Assembly (NCBI RefSeq): GCF_027922425.1
Contig: NZ_BSFQ01000043.1
Span: forward strand, 1-63,167
Direction: 5' to 3'
DNA: 63,167 nucleotides
Origin: Pseudonocardia halophobica
GTDB taxonomy: Bacteria; Actinomycetota; Actinomycetes; Mycobacteriales; Pseudonocardiaceae
Below, in pieces: positions 8,752 to 17,111 of the stretch (within the stretch, counting starts at the first letter, position 1; each line of letters starts with the position of its first letter). The position numbers and the translations under genes were made by a program. The notes below the pieces were generated by a model. That model saw only the letters and a list, made by a program, of their open reading frames with translations, was not told the DNA's origin and did no database searches.

Positions 8752-8824
8752 TGCCCCCGGTGGGACTCGAACCCACACTGTGACCCTTTTAAGGGGCCTG
8801 CCTCTGCCGTTGGGCTACGGGGGC
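8752..8824 (-). tRNA. tRNA with UAA anticodon (predicted Leu, class I shape)
   Basis: A 73-nt cloverleaf on the minus strand. The acceptor GCCCCCG pairs fully with CGGGGGC. The D-arm has a GCC/GGC stem. The anticodon stem GGCCC/GGGTC encloses CTTAAAA, giving anticodon UAA. The variable loop ACAGT is only 5 nt, and the T-arm GTGGG/CCCAC encloses TTCGAGT. The discriminator is A and CCA is not encoded. The anticodon reads UUA (Leu), yet bacterial leucine tRNAs normally have a long variable arm. The tRNA call is firm; the amino acid is less so. Confidence 0.8.
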
Positions 8825-8862
8825 CCGACCGCAGCCTAACGACGACGCGGCCGGAGAACGCC

Positions 8863-8898
8863 GACGGCGCCCGCCCCCGGTGAAGGGCGGGCGCCGTC
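8863..8898 (-). terminator. strong hairpin terminator after ndh
   Basis: A perfect 14-bp stem GACGGCGCCCGCCC/GGGCGGGCGCCGTC around an 8-nt loop, starting 25 bp after the ndh stop in its direction of transcription. No U-tract follows, as is usual in GC-rich actinomycetes. Confidence 0.8.
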
Positions 8899-8922
8899 GA
8901 GCGCCTGTCGGCCGGTGCCGCG

Positions 8923-10284
8923 TCAGCTGGCCTTGGCGTCGGCCTCCTGCGCGACCGTCGGGGGCAGCGGGGTCACCGTGCCGCCGGCGATCCGGCTGAA
9001 CTCCGCCTTCGGCTCGTGGATCTGGCCCAGCGCCACGACCTCCCGGCCCATGAGCAGCGCGGTGGTCCAGTCCATGACGATCCGGAAGCGGCGGTTCCAC
9101 GTGGGCATGCGGCTCACGTGGTAGGTGCGGTGCATGAACCACGCCGGGAAGCCCTTGAGCTTGATCCCGTAGACCTGGGCGACGCCCTTGTACAGGCCGA
9201 GGCTCGCGACCGAGCCGGCGTAGCTGTGCCTGTACTGCTTCATCTCGTACCCGCGCAGGTACGCGACGATGTTGTCCGCCAGCACCTTCGCCTGCCGGAC
9301 GGCGTGCTGCGCCGACGGGCTGGTGCGGGCGTTCGGGTCGTCCTTGGTGAGGTCGGGGATCGACGCGCAGTCACCCGCGCTGAACACGCCCTTCAGCCCG
9401 TTGACCGTGAGGTCGGCCGCGCACTCGACGTGCCCGCGGGGACCGCGGGGCAGGTCGGTCTGCTCGAGCATCGGGTTCGGCTTGACGCCGGCGGTCCAGA
9501 CGATCGTGTCCGCGTCGAACTCACTCCCGTCGGACAGCACGACGTGCCCGTCGACCATCGACTCCACGCGGGTCTCGAGCAGGACCTCGATGCCGGCGTC
9601 GAGCAGGCGGCGCACGGTGTACGCGCCCATCTTCGGGCCGACCTCGGGCATGATCCGGTCCATCGCCTCGACGAGGACCCAGCGCAGGTCGCCCGGCTCG
9701 ATGCCCTCGTAGTAGCGGGTCGCGTACCGGGCCATGTCGGCGAGCTCGGCGAGCGCCTCGACGCCCGCGTACCCACCGCCGACCACGACGAAGGTCAGCA
9801 GCCGGCTGCGCAGCTCGGGGTCCGCGGTGGTCGAGGCCGCGTCGAGCCGCGAGAGCACGTGGTTGCGCAGGTAGATGGCCTCGCCGACGGTCTTGAAGGC
9901 GATGCCCTGCTCGGGCAGGCCGGGGACCGGCAGGGTCCGGGCGACCGAGCCGGGGGCGACGACGAGGACGTCGTACTCCAGCGTCGTGGTGTGCCCGGCC
10001 GCGGTCTGCACCGTGACCTTCTTGTCGGCGTCGGAAACGGCGGTGACCCGGCCGGTCAGCACGCGGCAGCCGCGCAGCACCTTGTGCAGCGGGACCACGA
10101 CGTGCCGCGGCTCGATCGAGCCGGCCGACGCCTCGGGGAGGAACGGCTGGTAGGTCATGTGGGACTGGGGGTCGATGACCGTGATGTCCGCCTCGCCGCG
10201 GCGCAGCTTCTTCTGCAGCCGCAGAGCGGTGTACATGCCGACGTAGCCGCCACCGACCACGACGATTCGTTGAGCGTGCGCCAT
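8923..10284 (-). CDS. ndh: type II NADH dehydrogenase
   Basis: A 453-residue single-subunit NADH:quinone oxidoreductase (NDH-2) that passes electrons from NADH to menaquinone at the cytoplasmic face without pumping protons. The FAD-binding motif is VVVGGGYVGMYTALRL near the N-terminus. The NAD(P)H-binding motif is FVVVGGGYAGVEALAELADM near 180. The conserved NDH-2 region GVFSAGDCASIPDL follows, then AQHAVRQAKVLADNI. The C-terminal part with AWFMHRTYHVSRMPTWNRRF is the membrane-anchoring end of actinobacterial Ndh. The ATG at 10284 has only a weak TAGGT upstream. The gene ends in a strong hairpin. Confidence 0.93.
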   Translation of the reverse strand: MAHAQRIVVVGGGYVGMYTALRLQKKLRRGEADITVIDPQSHMTYQPFLPEASAGSIEPRHVVVPLHKVLRGCRVLTGRVTAVSDADKKVTVQTAAGHTTTLEYDVLVVAPGSVARTLPVPGLPEQGIAFKTVGEAIYLRNHVLSRLDAASTTADPELRSRLLTFVVVGGGYAGVEALAELADMARYATRYYEGIEPGDLRWVLVEAMDRIMPEVGPKMGAYTVRRLLDAGIEVLLETRVESMVDGHVVLSDGSEFDADTIVWTAGVKPNPMLEQTDLPRGPRGHVECAADLTVNGLKGVFSAGDCASIPDLTKDDPNARTSPSAQHAVRQAKVLADNIVAYLRGYEMKQYRHSYAGSVASLGLYKGVAQVYGIKLKGFPAWFMHRTYHVSRMPTWNRRFRIVMDWTTALLMGREVVALGQIHEPKAEFSRIAGGTVTPLPPTVAQEADAKAS

Positions 10285-10362
10285 ACCTACATTCGTACCC
10301 CGGAGACGTAAGCCCGACCGCCGGATCCGACGTGATCTGCGTCCGAGGGGGTGTGAGTTCAC

Positions 10363-11124
10363 CTACAGGCCGGCAGCGCGTGCCGCGGTGGCGAGGACCT
10401 CCTCGAGCATCGCCGGGGTCAGCTTGCCGGTGAAGGTGTTCTGCTGGCTCACGTGGTAGCTGCCGAACAGGTGCAGCGACCCCGCGGGCCGGACCGACGC
10501 CAGCTCGACGTGCGCGCCGTGGCCGAACCGCGGGCGCGGCCGCGGGATCGTCCAGCCGTGGTCGGCGAGCACCGGCAGCAGCGCCTGCCAGCCGAAACCC
10601 CCGAGGACGACGACGGCGCGCAGGCTCGGGCGCTGCAGCTCGATCTCGGCGTCGAGCCAGGGCCGGCACTCGTCGCGCTCGGCGGGGGTGGGCTTGTTCT
10701 CGGGCGGGGCGCACTTCACCGGCGCCGTGATCCGGGTGCCGATCAGCCGCAGCCCGTCGCCCCGGTGCACGGCCGTCGGTTGGTTCGTCAGGCCGACGGC
10801 GTGCATCGCCGCGTAGAGGACGTCGCCGGAGCGGTCCCCGGTGAAGATCCGTCCGGTGCGGTTCCCGCCGTGGGCCGCCGGGGCGAGCCCGACGATCAGC
10901 AGCCGCGCGTCGGCGGGACCGAGACCCGGCACCGGCCGGCCCCAGTACTCCCAGTCCCGGAAGGCCGCGCGCTTGTCCCGCGCTACCTTCTCCCGCCACT
11001 CGACCAGCCGCGGGCAGGCCCGGCACTGCGTGACCCGGGCGTCGAGGTCGGCGAGCGTCGGCGCGGCCGGCGCCGCGAGGCGGGGCCAGCCCGGCCCCGG
11101 CGGCCCGCCCGCAGGTTCGCTCAG
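10363..11124 (-). CDS. udgB: family 5 uracil-DNA glycosylase (UdgB type)
   Basis: About 253 residues of a family 5 UDG, an iron-sulfur enzyme that removes uracil and other deaminated bases. Four cysteines fit a [4Fe-4S] site: CRAC near the N-terminus, then PVKC and RDEC. Motif 1 is GLAPAAHGGNRTGRIFTGDR, and the late motif is SYHVSQQNTFTGKLTP. The N-terminus is uncertain: no ATG, GTG or TTG occurs in frame close before the conserved part. The coordinate given uses a CTG at 11124, which overlaps the ppx stop and would allow coupled translation; a GTG far inside ppx is the alternative. Confidence 0.85.
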   Translation of the reverse strand: MSEPAGGPPGPGWPRLAAPAAPTLADLDARVTQCRACPRLVEWREKVARDKRAAFRDWEYWGRPVPGLGPADARLLIVGLAPAAHGGNRTGRIFTGDRSGDVLYAAMHAVGLTNQPTAVHRGDGLRLIGTRITAPVKCAPPENKPTPAERDECRPWLDAEIELQRPSLRAVVVLGGFGWQALLPVLADHGWTIPRPRPRFGHGAHVELASVRPAGSLHLFGSYHVSQQNTFTGKLTPAMLEEVLATAARAAGL

Positions 11125-12065
11125 GCGATCGATCGCGCGATCCCGTCGAGGATGTCGTGCTCGGAGACGACGAGCTTGCCGATGCCGGCGCGGGAGTGCA
11201 GCTCGTCCGCCAGCGCCTCGACGACGAGCGCGCCCGCGCCGATCACGTCGATGCGGCCGGGATGGAGCGCGCCGAGCTTCTCGCGCTCCTCGCGCGGCGA
11301 GGTGACCAGCATCTGGGCGACCCGGTGCACGTCGTCGCGGGTCAGCGTGGACAGGTGCACGGCCTCGGGGTCGTACTCCGGCAGGTCCTGCGAGATCCCG
11401 GAGAGGGTGGTGATCGTGCCGGCCACGCCGACCCAGCACTTCACGCCCTCGACCGGCACCGCCTCGAACGCCTCGTCGAGGATCTCGCGGGCGAGGGCCC
11501 GGGCCTTCTCGACGTCGTCCGGCGCGGGTGGGTCACCAGGCAGGCACCGCTCGGTGAGCCGGACGCTGCCGACGTCGACGGACCGGGCCGCCGCGACGCC
11601 GTCGCCGAGCGTGCCGACCACGACCTCGGTCGACCCGCCGCCCACGTCCGTGACGACGAACGGGCCGTCGTCCGGGTCGAGGTCGCCGACCGCACCCTGG
11701 AAGGACAGCCGCGCCTCCTCGTCGCCGCTGATCACCTCGGCGTCGACCCCGAGGACGTCCCGGACCATCCCGAAGAAGTCCTCGCGGTTGGTCGCGTCCC
11801 GGGTAGCGGAGGTGGCGACCATCCGGACCCGCTCGGCGCCCTTGCGGCGGATCGCCGCCGCGTAGTCGACCAGCGCGGCGCGGGTGCGCTCGAGGGCCTC
11901 CGGGTCGAGCCGGCGGGTCGCGTCGACGCCCTTGCCGAGCCGCACGATCCGCATCTCCCGGTGCAGGTCGCGCAGGTCCTTCGTGCCGTCGAAGGTCTCG
12001 GTGACGTCGGCGATCAGCAGGCGGATCGAGTTGGTCCCGCAGTCGATGGCGGCCACCCGGGACAT
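11121..12065 (-). CDS. ppx: Ppx/GppA-family exopolyphosphatase
   Basis: A 314-residue Ppx/GppA phosphatase of the actin-like ATPase superfamily. The N-terminal phosphate loop is MSRVAAIDCGTNSIRLLIAD. SATRDATNREDFF follows, then GDEEARLSFQGAVGDL, and the second loop is VVTDVGGGSTEVVVG. It lacks the C-terminal HD domain of E. coli GppA, matching the short actinobacterial type that acts on polyphosphate. The ATG at 12065 follows AGGAG. In related genomes it directly follows DUF501; here an AidB gene and a membrane gene lie between. It overlaps udgB and probably forms an operon with it. Confidence 0.9.
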   Translation of the reverse strand: MSRVAAIDCGTNSIRLLIADVTETFDGTKDLRDLHREMRIVRLGKGVDATRRLDPEALERTRAALVDYAAAIRRKGAERVRMVATSATRDATNREDFFGMVRDVLGVDAEVISGDEEARLSFQGAVGDLDPDDGPFVVTDVGGGSTEVVVGTLGDGVAAARSVDVGSVRLTERCLPGDPPAPDDVEKARALAREILDEAFEAVPVEGVKCWVGVAGTITTLSGISQDLPEYDPEAVHLSTLTRDDVHRVAQMLVTSPREEREKLGALHPGRIDVIGAGALVVEALADELHSRAGIGKLVVSEHDILDGIARSIA

Positions 12066-12163
12066 GCGTGCTCCTGTGGGGTCGACGGTCGTTCCCGCTC
12101 ACCGTATCGGCAGGCGGGGCGGTCCGGGCGGCCGCGCGCTCCCGGATCCGACGTCCACGGGGT

Positions 12164-12169
12164 TACCCT
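12164..12169 (+). promoter_or_regulatory. -10 box, leaderless promoter of AidB gene
   Basis: TACCCT ends 6 bp before the ATG of the acyl-CoA dehydrogenase gene, which has no Shine-Dalgarno. This is the arrangement of leaderless actinobacterial transcripts, so transcription probably begins at the A of the start codon. Confidence 0.55.
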
Positions 12170-12175
12170 CCGGTA

Positions 12176-13792
12176 ATGACCGTGGCACCGGGCACCGAGC
12201 TGGGCACGCACACCGTCGCGAACCAGGTCCCGCCGCTCGACGGGTTCGATCCGCTCGCGTGCGATCCGGGCCTGGCCGACGCGCTGCGCCGGGAGGGGGC
12301 GGCGCCGGACCTGAAGGCCCTGGCCCTCGCCGTCGGGTCGGCGGAGTACCGCGAGCACGCGCGGCTGGCCAACGAGCACGAGCCGGTGCTGCGCACCCAC
12401 GACCGCTACGGGCACCGGATCGACGAGGTGGACTTCCACCCGTCGTGGCACGCCCTGATGCAGCTGTCGGTGGAGCACGGGCTGCACGCGGCCCCGTGGG
12501 CGGACGGCTCGCACCTCGCCCGTGCCGCCGGCTTCTACCTGGTCAGCACCCTGGAGCAAGGGCACTGCTGCCCGATCTCGATGACCTACGCCGCCGTTCC
12601 CGCGCTCCGCCACTCCCCCGAGCTGGCCGAGCGCTACGAATCCGGCCTGGCCGCCCGCACCTACGCGCCCGGCCTGGCCCGCCCGGAGACCAAGCCGGGC
12701 CTGCTCGCGGGCATGTCGATGACCGAGAAGCAGGGCGGCTCCGACGTCCGCACCGGCACCACGCGCGCCACCCCCAACGCCGACGGCACGTACTCCCTCG
12801 TCGGGCACAAGTGGTTCACCTCGGCCCCGATGAACGACCTGTTCCTCACGCTCGCGCAGGCGCCGGGCGGGCTGACCTGCTTCGTCCTCCCCCGCGTGCT
12901 GCCCGACGGCACCCGCAACGCCCTGCGCATCCAGCGGCTGAAGGACAAGCTCGGCAACCGCTCGAACGCCTCGGCCGAGCTGGAGTACTCCGGCGCCGTC
13001 GGTTGGCGGGTCGGCGACGAGGGCCGGGGGGTCGCGACGATCATCGAGATGGTCTCGATGACCCGTCTGGACTGCGTGCTCGGCGCGGCCGGGACGGTCC
13101 GGGCCGCGCTGTCCGAGGCCGCGCACCACGTGGCGCACCGTTCGGCGTTCGGCGCCCTGCTCGCGGACCAGCCGCTGATGCAGGCCGTCGTGGGCGAGCT
13201 GGCGGTGGAGTCCGAGGCCGCGACCACGCTCGCGGTCCGGCTGGCCGGGGCGGTCGAGCGGGGCGAGACGGCCTTCCTGCGACTGGCGCTGCCGGCGTCG
13301 AAGTACCTGGTGTGCAAGCGGACGCCGGCGGTCGTCGCGGAGGCGCTGGAGTGCCTGGGCGGCAACGGCTACGTCGAGGAGTCACCGATGCCGCGGCTCT
13401 ACCGGGAGAGCCCGCTGAACTCGATCTGGGAGGGCTCGGGCAACGTCACCGCGCTCGACCTGCTCCGTGCCCTGGCCCGCTCGCCGGAGTCCGCCGACGC
13501 GGTGCTCGACGAGATCGCCCTCGCCGCGGGTGCCGACGCGCGGTTCGACCGGGCCGTGGACCAGCTCCGATCGGAGTTCCGGGACCCGGAGCCGCGGCGG
13601 GCCCGGCGACTGGCCGAGCTGCTCGCGCTGTGCCTGCAGGGGTCGCTGCTGCTGCGCACCGCCCCGGCCGAGGTCGCCGACGCCTTCCTGGCCGGCCGCC
13701 TGCAGCCCGACGGCCCGTGGCGCACCGCCGGCACCCTGCCCGAAGGCGTCCCTGCGAAGCCGCTGCTGAAGCGCGTCACGCCCGCCCTCTGA
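12176..13792 (+). CDS. AidB-type acyl-CoA dehydrogenase
   Basis: A 538-residue flavoprotein of the AidB branch of acyl-CoA dehydrogenases, the same length as E. coli AidB (about 540). The characteristic block GMSMTEKQGGSDVRTGTTRA lies near 180, followed by LVGHKWFTSAPMNDLFL and RLKDKLGNRSNASAELE. ECLGGNGYVEESPMPRLYR and NSIWEGSGNV lie near 390-420. AidB proteins bind FAD and DNA and are linked to the alkylation response; isovaleryl-CoA dehydrogenase activity is weak. The ATG at 12176 was chosen because family homology starts there. It interrupts the usual DUF501-ppx adjacency. Confidence 0.88.
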   Translation: MTVAPGTELGTHTVANQVPPLDGFDPLACDPGLADALRREGAAPDLKALALAVGSAEYREHARLANEHEPVLRTHDRYGHRIDEVDFHPSWHALMQLSVEHGLHAAPWADGSHLARAAGFYLVSTLEQGHCCPISMTYAAVPALRHSPELAERYESGLAARTYAPGLARPETKPGLLAGMSMTEKQGGSDVRTGTTRATPNADGTYSLVGHKWFTSAPMNDLFLTLAQAPGGLTCFVLPRVLPDGTRNALRIQRLKDKLGNRSNASAELEYSGAVGWRVGDEGRGVATIIEMVSMTRLDCVLGAAGTVRAALSEAAHHVAHRSAFGALLADQPLMQAVVGELAVESEAATTLAVRLAGAVERGETAFLRLALPASKYLVCKRTPAVVAEALECLGGNGYVEESPMPRLYRESPLNSIWEGSGNVTALDLLRALARSPESADAVLDEIALAAGADARFDRAVDQLRSEFRDPEPRRARRLAELLALCLQGSLLLRTAPAEVADAFLAGRLQPDGPWRTAGTLPEGVPAKPLLKRVTPAL

Positions 13793-13796
13793 CCGG

Positions 13797-13820
13797 CGAT
13801 GGTCGCTATGGCGACCATCG
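13797..13820. repeat. palindromic hairpin element, copy 1 (diverged)
   Basis: CGATGGTCGC, loop TATG, GCGACCATCG: a perfect 10-bp hairpin 5 bp after the AidB gene stop. It shares its core and loop with the 18-bp elements at 43127 and 55293, with one base pair changed on both arms (A:T to G:C). The outer left arm has decayed, while the outer right arm still resembles the others. It may serve as a terminator. Confidence 0.7.
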
Positions 13821-13972
13821 ACACCCACGAGGCGGAGCCCGGACCCCGAGGGCCGACGGTCCTGCGGCCCGCGATCCGCACGGCCCTGCCCGCCCGCGCG
13901 ACCAGCCGCCACGCTCGTCCCGCCGGGTGGCCGCGCACGCGAGGCGGCCGCGTGCGACGCGGAGGAGGCCCC

Positions 13973-14635
13973 ATGTCGATCACGCCCTCGCGAGCAGGCG
14001 CCCTGGCCGCCGGGACACGTGAGCGCGTCCGGCGCGTCCTGCTCGCCTGCGGCCCGCTCTCGGCGCTGGTCTACGTCGTGATGCACGAGGTCGCCGCCCT
14101 GCAGTGGCCGGGCTACAGCCGGATCGGGAACGCCATCAGCGAACTCTCGCTGCCCGGCGCACCCTCGCGCTGGGTTCTGGAGCCCTGGTTGGGCCTGGCG
14201 TACAACCCGCTGCTCGTCGCGTCCGGGATCGGGATCTGGCTGTCTGCCGGCGGCCGGCGTGCGGTGCACGCGATCGGCGCTCTCCTGGCCCTCTCCGGGG
14301 TCGCGGCTCCGCTCTGGGTGCTGTTCGGGAGCGCCAACCTGGGGGCGCACCTCGCTCTCAGTGCGGTGAGCGTGCTGGCCTGGCTGGGCGCGGTGGGGTG
14401 CGGCGGCGCGGTCGCCGGGCGCCGGTTCCGCCTCTACTCCCTGGTGACCCTCGCCGTGGTGCTGACCTTCTTCGGGCTGGCCTTCGGCTACGCACCCGCG
14501 GTCGCCGCAGGCCGGCCGACCCCGTTCATGGGGCTCGACGAGCGGGTCGCCTTCGCCGCCTTCTTCCTCTGGCAGACGGTGCTCACGGTGCTCCTGTGGC
14601 GGAGACGAGGTGCGGTGGAGCCGGTCGGTCCGTGA
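13973..14635 (+). CDS. DUF998-family membrane protein
   Basis: A 220-residue integral membrane protein with about six hydrophobic segments. ALQWPGYSRIGNAISELSLP after the first segment is the typical DUF998 opening, and the late GLDERVAFAAFFLWQTVLTV fits its last segment. Function is unknown. The ATG has GGAGGAGG 4-5 nt upstream, clearly better than an in-frame extension to 13799, which runs through the palindromic element. It is convergent with DUF501, ending 7 bp away. Confidence 0.78.
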   Translation: MSITPSRAGALAAGTRERVRRVLLACGPLSALVYVVMHEVAALQWPGYSRIGNAISELSLPGAPSRWVLEPWLGLAYNPLLVASGIGIWLSAGGRRAVHAIGALLALSGVAAPLWVLFGSANLGAHLALSAVSVLAWLGAVGCGGAVAGRRFRLYSLVTLAVVLTFFGLAFGYAPAVAAGRPTPFMGLDERVAFAAFFLWQTVLTVLLWRRRGAVEPVGP

Positions 14636-14642
14636 GATACCG

Positions 14643-15125
14643 TCAGGCGCAGTCGGTGCCGGTCCACCAGTCGCCGAGGAGCTCCAACGCCTCGTCGCCG
14701 AACGGGTTCACGCCCGGGCCCTTGGCCAGGCTGTGCGCCACGTGGACGTGCAGGCACTTCACGCGGCCGGGCATGCCACCGGCGCTGACGTCCGTGCCGA
14801 GCGGCTCGATCGCGTCCCGCTCGGCGAGGTAGGACTCGTGGGCCCGGCGGTAGCGCTCCGCCAGCTCGGCGTCCTCCTCGAGCCGCGCGGTCATCTCCTT
14901 CATCAACCCCGAGGCCTCGAGCGTCCCGATGCGGGAGGCCAGCCGCGGGCAGGTGAGGTAGTAGAGCGTGGGGAACGGCGTGCCGTCGGGCAGCCGCGGC
15001 GCGGTCTGCACGACGTTCGGGTGGCCGGACGGGCAGCGCGCCGCGACCAGCCGCATGCCCCGCGGGGCACGCCCGAGCTGCGCCGCGACGGTCTCGCGGT
15101 CGACCTCGGAGAGGGTCTCGGTCAT
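14643..15125 (-). CDS. DUF501 family protein
   Basis: A 160-residue protein of the conserved actinobacterial DUF501 family (Rv1025-like). Landmarks are VAARCPSGHPNVVQTAPRL, PTLYYLTCPRLASRIGTLE and the terminal VKCLHVHVAHSLAKGPGVNP block. Several Cys and His are conserved in the family, but no function is known. The start codon overlaps the stop of the FtsB/DivIC gene (ATGA), implying coupled translation after eno and divIC. A longer frame adds only a few residues inside the preceding gene. Confidence 0.9.
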   Translation of the reverse strand: MTETLSEVDRETVAAQLGRAPRGMRLVAARCPSGHPNVVQTAPRLPDGTPFPTLYYLTCPRLASRIGTLEASGLMKEMTARLEEDAELAERYRRAHESYLAERDAIEPLGTDVSAGGMPGRVKCLHVHVAHSLAKGPGVNPFGDEALELLGDWWTGTDCA

Positions 15126-15649
15126 CGGGGGGCGCCCTCCGTCACGTCGCTCCACAGGGTCCGGTACCAGGGTGTGCCCTTGCGCGCGGCCTCCACGTCG
15201 GCGGCCGAGGGCGTGTCCGGCAGCTGCACCACGTAGGGCACCTCACCGGGCCGGACGTACCCGAGCCGCGAGCGGGCCTCGGCCGCGACCTCGTCCGGGT
15301 TCGACAGCCGCGCCTTCTGCTCCTCCAGCTGCGCGACCTCGACAGCCAGGGCGCGCTGCTGCTCCTGGACCGCGGCCAGCTCCTGCCGCTGCGCCACGTA
15401 GTTGCGCAGCGGCACCGCCACGGTCAGCGCCAGCGCGCACACCACGATCGCGAGGATCGCCGCGCGCCGGGTCGAGGACAGCCCGAGCAGCCCGCTCGTG
15501 CGGGCCACCACCGTCCCCGCCCGGCTGCGGGTGCGGGTGAGCTGCGGCTCGCGCACACGCCGGCCGCCGGGCGCCGGGCGGGCCTGCCCGGCCCCGCCCC
15601 GGTCCGCCCGGGCGGCGGCCCGCTCGCGGACCCGCGCCTCACCCGCCAC
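15122..15649 (-). CDS. FtsB/DivIC septum-formation protein
   Basis: About 175 residues with a basic cytoplasmic N-terminus and one membrane segment (AILAIVVCALALTVAVPL). A coiled coil follows (QRQELAAVQEQQRALAVEVA to LEEQKARLSN), then the DivIC signature ARSRLGYVRPGE. FtsB/DivIC proteins join FtsL and FtsQ in the divisome. The GTG start at 15649 lies 5 bp after the eno stop, giving an eno-divIC-DUF501 operon as in Mycobacterium. The start is approximate, because upstream codons lie in eno in another frame. Confidence 0.85.
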   Translation of the reverse strand: MAGEARVRERAAARADRGGAGQARPAPGGRRVREPQLTRTRSRAGTVVARTSGLLGLSSTRRAAILAIVVCALALTVAVPLRNYVAQRQELAAVQEQQRALAVEVAQLEEQKARLSNPDEVAAEARSRLGYVRPGEVPYVVQLPDTPSAADVEAARKGTPWYRTLWSDVTEGAPR

Positions 15650-15653
15650 GCGG

Positions 15654-16943
15654 TCAGGCCCCCGGCGTGAACCGCGGGAAGGCCAGCTCGCCGGCGTAGC
15701 GCGCGGCGTCGCCCAGGCTCTCCTCGATGCGGAGCAGCTGGTTGTACTTGGCGACCCGCTCAGATCGCGCGGGCGCACCCGTCTTGATCTGGCCGCAGCC
15801 GGTGGCGACGGCGAGATCGGCGATGGTCACGTCCTCGGTCTCGCCCGAGCGGTGGCTCATCATGCAGCGGTAGCCGTTGTTGTGGGCCAGCGTGACCGCG
15901 TCGAGGGTCTCGGACAGCGTGCCGATCTGGTTGACCTTGACCAGCAGCGCGTTGGCGGCCCCGCGGTCGATGCCGTCCTCGAGCCGCTCCGGGTTGGTGA
16001 CGAACAGGTCGTCGCCCACGAGCTGGACCTTGTCGCCGAGCGACTCGGTCAGCGAGACCCAGCCGTCCCAGTCGTCCTCGGCCAGCGGGTCCTCGATCGA
16101 GACCAGCGGGAACGAGTCGACGAGCTCGGCCCACACCTTGGCCAGGTCCGCCGAGGACAGCTCCTTGCCCTCGTAGCGGTAGACGCCGTCGGAGAAGAAC
16201 TCGGTGGCGGCCACGTCGAGCGCCAGCACGACGTCCGTGCCCAGGGTGAAGCCCGCCTTGCCGATCGCCGTGGAGATCAGCTCGAGCGCGCCCCGGGTGC
16301 CGCCGGCGACGTCCGGCGCGAAGCCGCCCTCGTCGCCGAGCCCGGTGGCCAGGCCCTTCTCCTTCAGCACCGACTTGAGCGCGTGGTAGATCTCCGCACC
16401 CCAGCGCAGCGACTCACGGAAGGACTCCGCGCCGATCGGCGCGACCATGAACTCCTGGACGTCCACCGAGGTGTCCGCGTGGGCGCCGCCGTTGAGGATG
16501 TTCATCATCGGCACCGGGAGCACGTGCGCGTTCGGCCCGCCGACGTAGCGGTAGAGCTCCAGGCCCGACGACTCGGCCGCGGCCTTGGCCACCGCCAGCG
16601 ACACGCCGAGCAGCGCGTTCGCGCCGAGGCGCGACTTGTCCGGGGTGCCGTCGAGGTCGACGAGGCGCTGGTCGACCAGGCGCTGGTCCACCGCGTCCAT
16701 CCCGGTCAGCTCCGGGCCGATCTCGTCGAGCACGGCCGAGACGGCCTTCTCGACACCCTTGCCGCCGTACCGCTTCGGGTCCCCGTCGCGGAGCTCGACG
16801 GCCTCGTGCTCGCCCGTCGAGGCCCCGGAGGGGACCGCGGCGCGCTCCAGCGTCCCGTCGTCCAGCGCGACCTCGACCTCGACCGTGGGGTTCCCCCGCG
16901 AGTCGAGGATCTCGCGTGCGCCGACCTGCTCGATCACAGCCAC
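15654..16943 (-). CDS. eno: enolase
   Basis: A 429-residue enolase (2-phosphoglycerate to phosphoenolpyruvate; glycolysis), normal length. It begins VAVIEQVGAREILDSRGNPT. It contains VPSGASTGEHEAVELRD, PMMNILNGGAHADTS, SIEDPLAEDDWDGW for Mg2+ binding and the signature LLVKVNQIGTLSET. CMMSHRSGETEDVTIADLA lies near the C-terminus. The GTG at 16943 was chosen because AGGAG is 7 nt upstream; a second GTG two codons later has poor spacing. It leads the eno-divIC-DUF501 operon. Confidence 0.97.
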   Translation of the reverse strand: MAVIEQVGAREILDSRGNPTVEVEVALDDGTLERAAVPSGASTGEHEAVELRDGDPKRYGGKGVEKAVSAVLDEIGPELTGMDAVDQRLVDQRLVDLDGTPDKSRLGANALLGVSLAVAKAAAESSGLELYRYVGGPNAHVLPVPMMNILNGGAHADTSVDVQEFMVAPIGAESFRESLRWGAEIYHALKSVLKEKGLATGLGDEGGFAPDVAGGTRGALELISTAIGKAGFTLGTDVVLALDVAATEFFSDGVYRYEGKELSSADLAKVWAELVDSFPLVSIEDPLAEDDWDGWVSLTESLGDKVQLVGDDLFVTNPERLEDGIDRGAANALLVKVNQIGTLSETLDAVTLAHNNGYRCMMSHRSGETEDVTIADLAVATGCGQIKTGAPARSERVAKYNQLLRIEESLGDAARYAGELAFPRFTPGA

Positions 16944-16986
16944 CCAATAGCTCCTGTTCTCTCCGGCTCGCCGGAACTCGCGGGTC

Positions 16987-16992
16987 AGGGTA
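16987..16992 (-). promoter_or_regulatory. candidate -10 box for eno
   Basis: On the minus strand TACCCT lies about 44 bp before the eno GTG. It is the only AT-containing TANNNT in the divergent spacer on this side. A small TCCGGC/GCCGGA hairpin could form in the resulting leader. Confidence 0.4.
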
Positions 16993-17111
16993 ACCACCGG
17001 GCCCCGTGATCAGGGCGGCGAACCGCCGCCGAGCCGCGCACGTCACGCCCCGGTGGGCGGCGGCCGCGTGTCAAGACCTCGCGGATCGCCCGCCCGCGGC
17101 CTACCGTAGGA

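Noticed and set aside
12068..12175. Upstream extension of the AidB-type gene from 12068
   Set aside because: The extra codons are antisense to the ppx leader and lack family similarity, while TACCCT directly before the ATG at 12176 fits a leaderless start.
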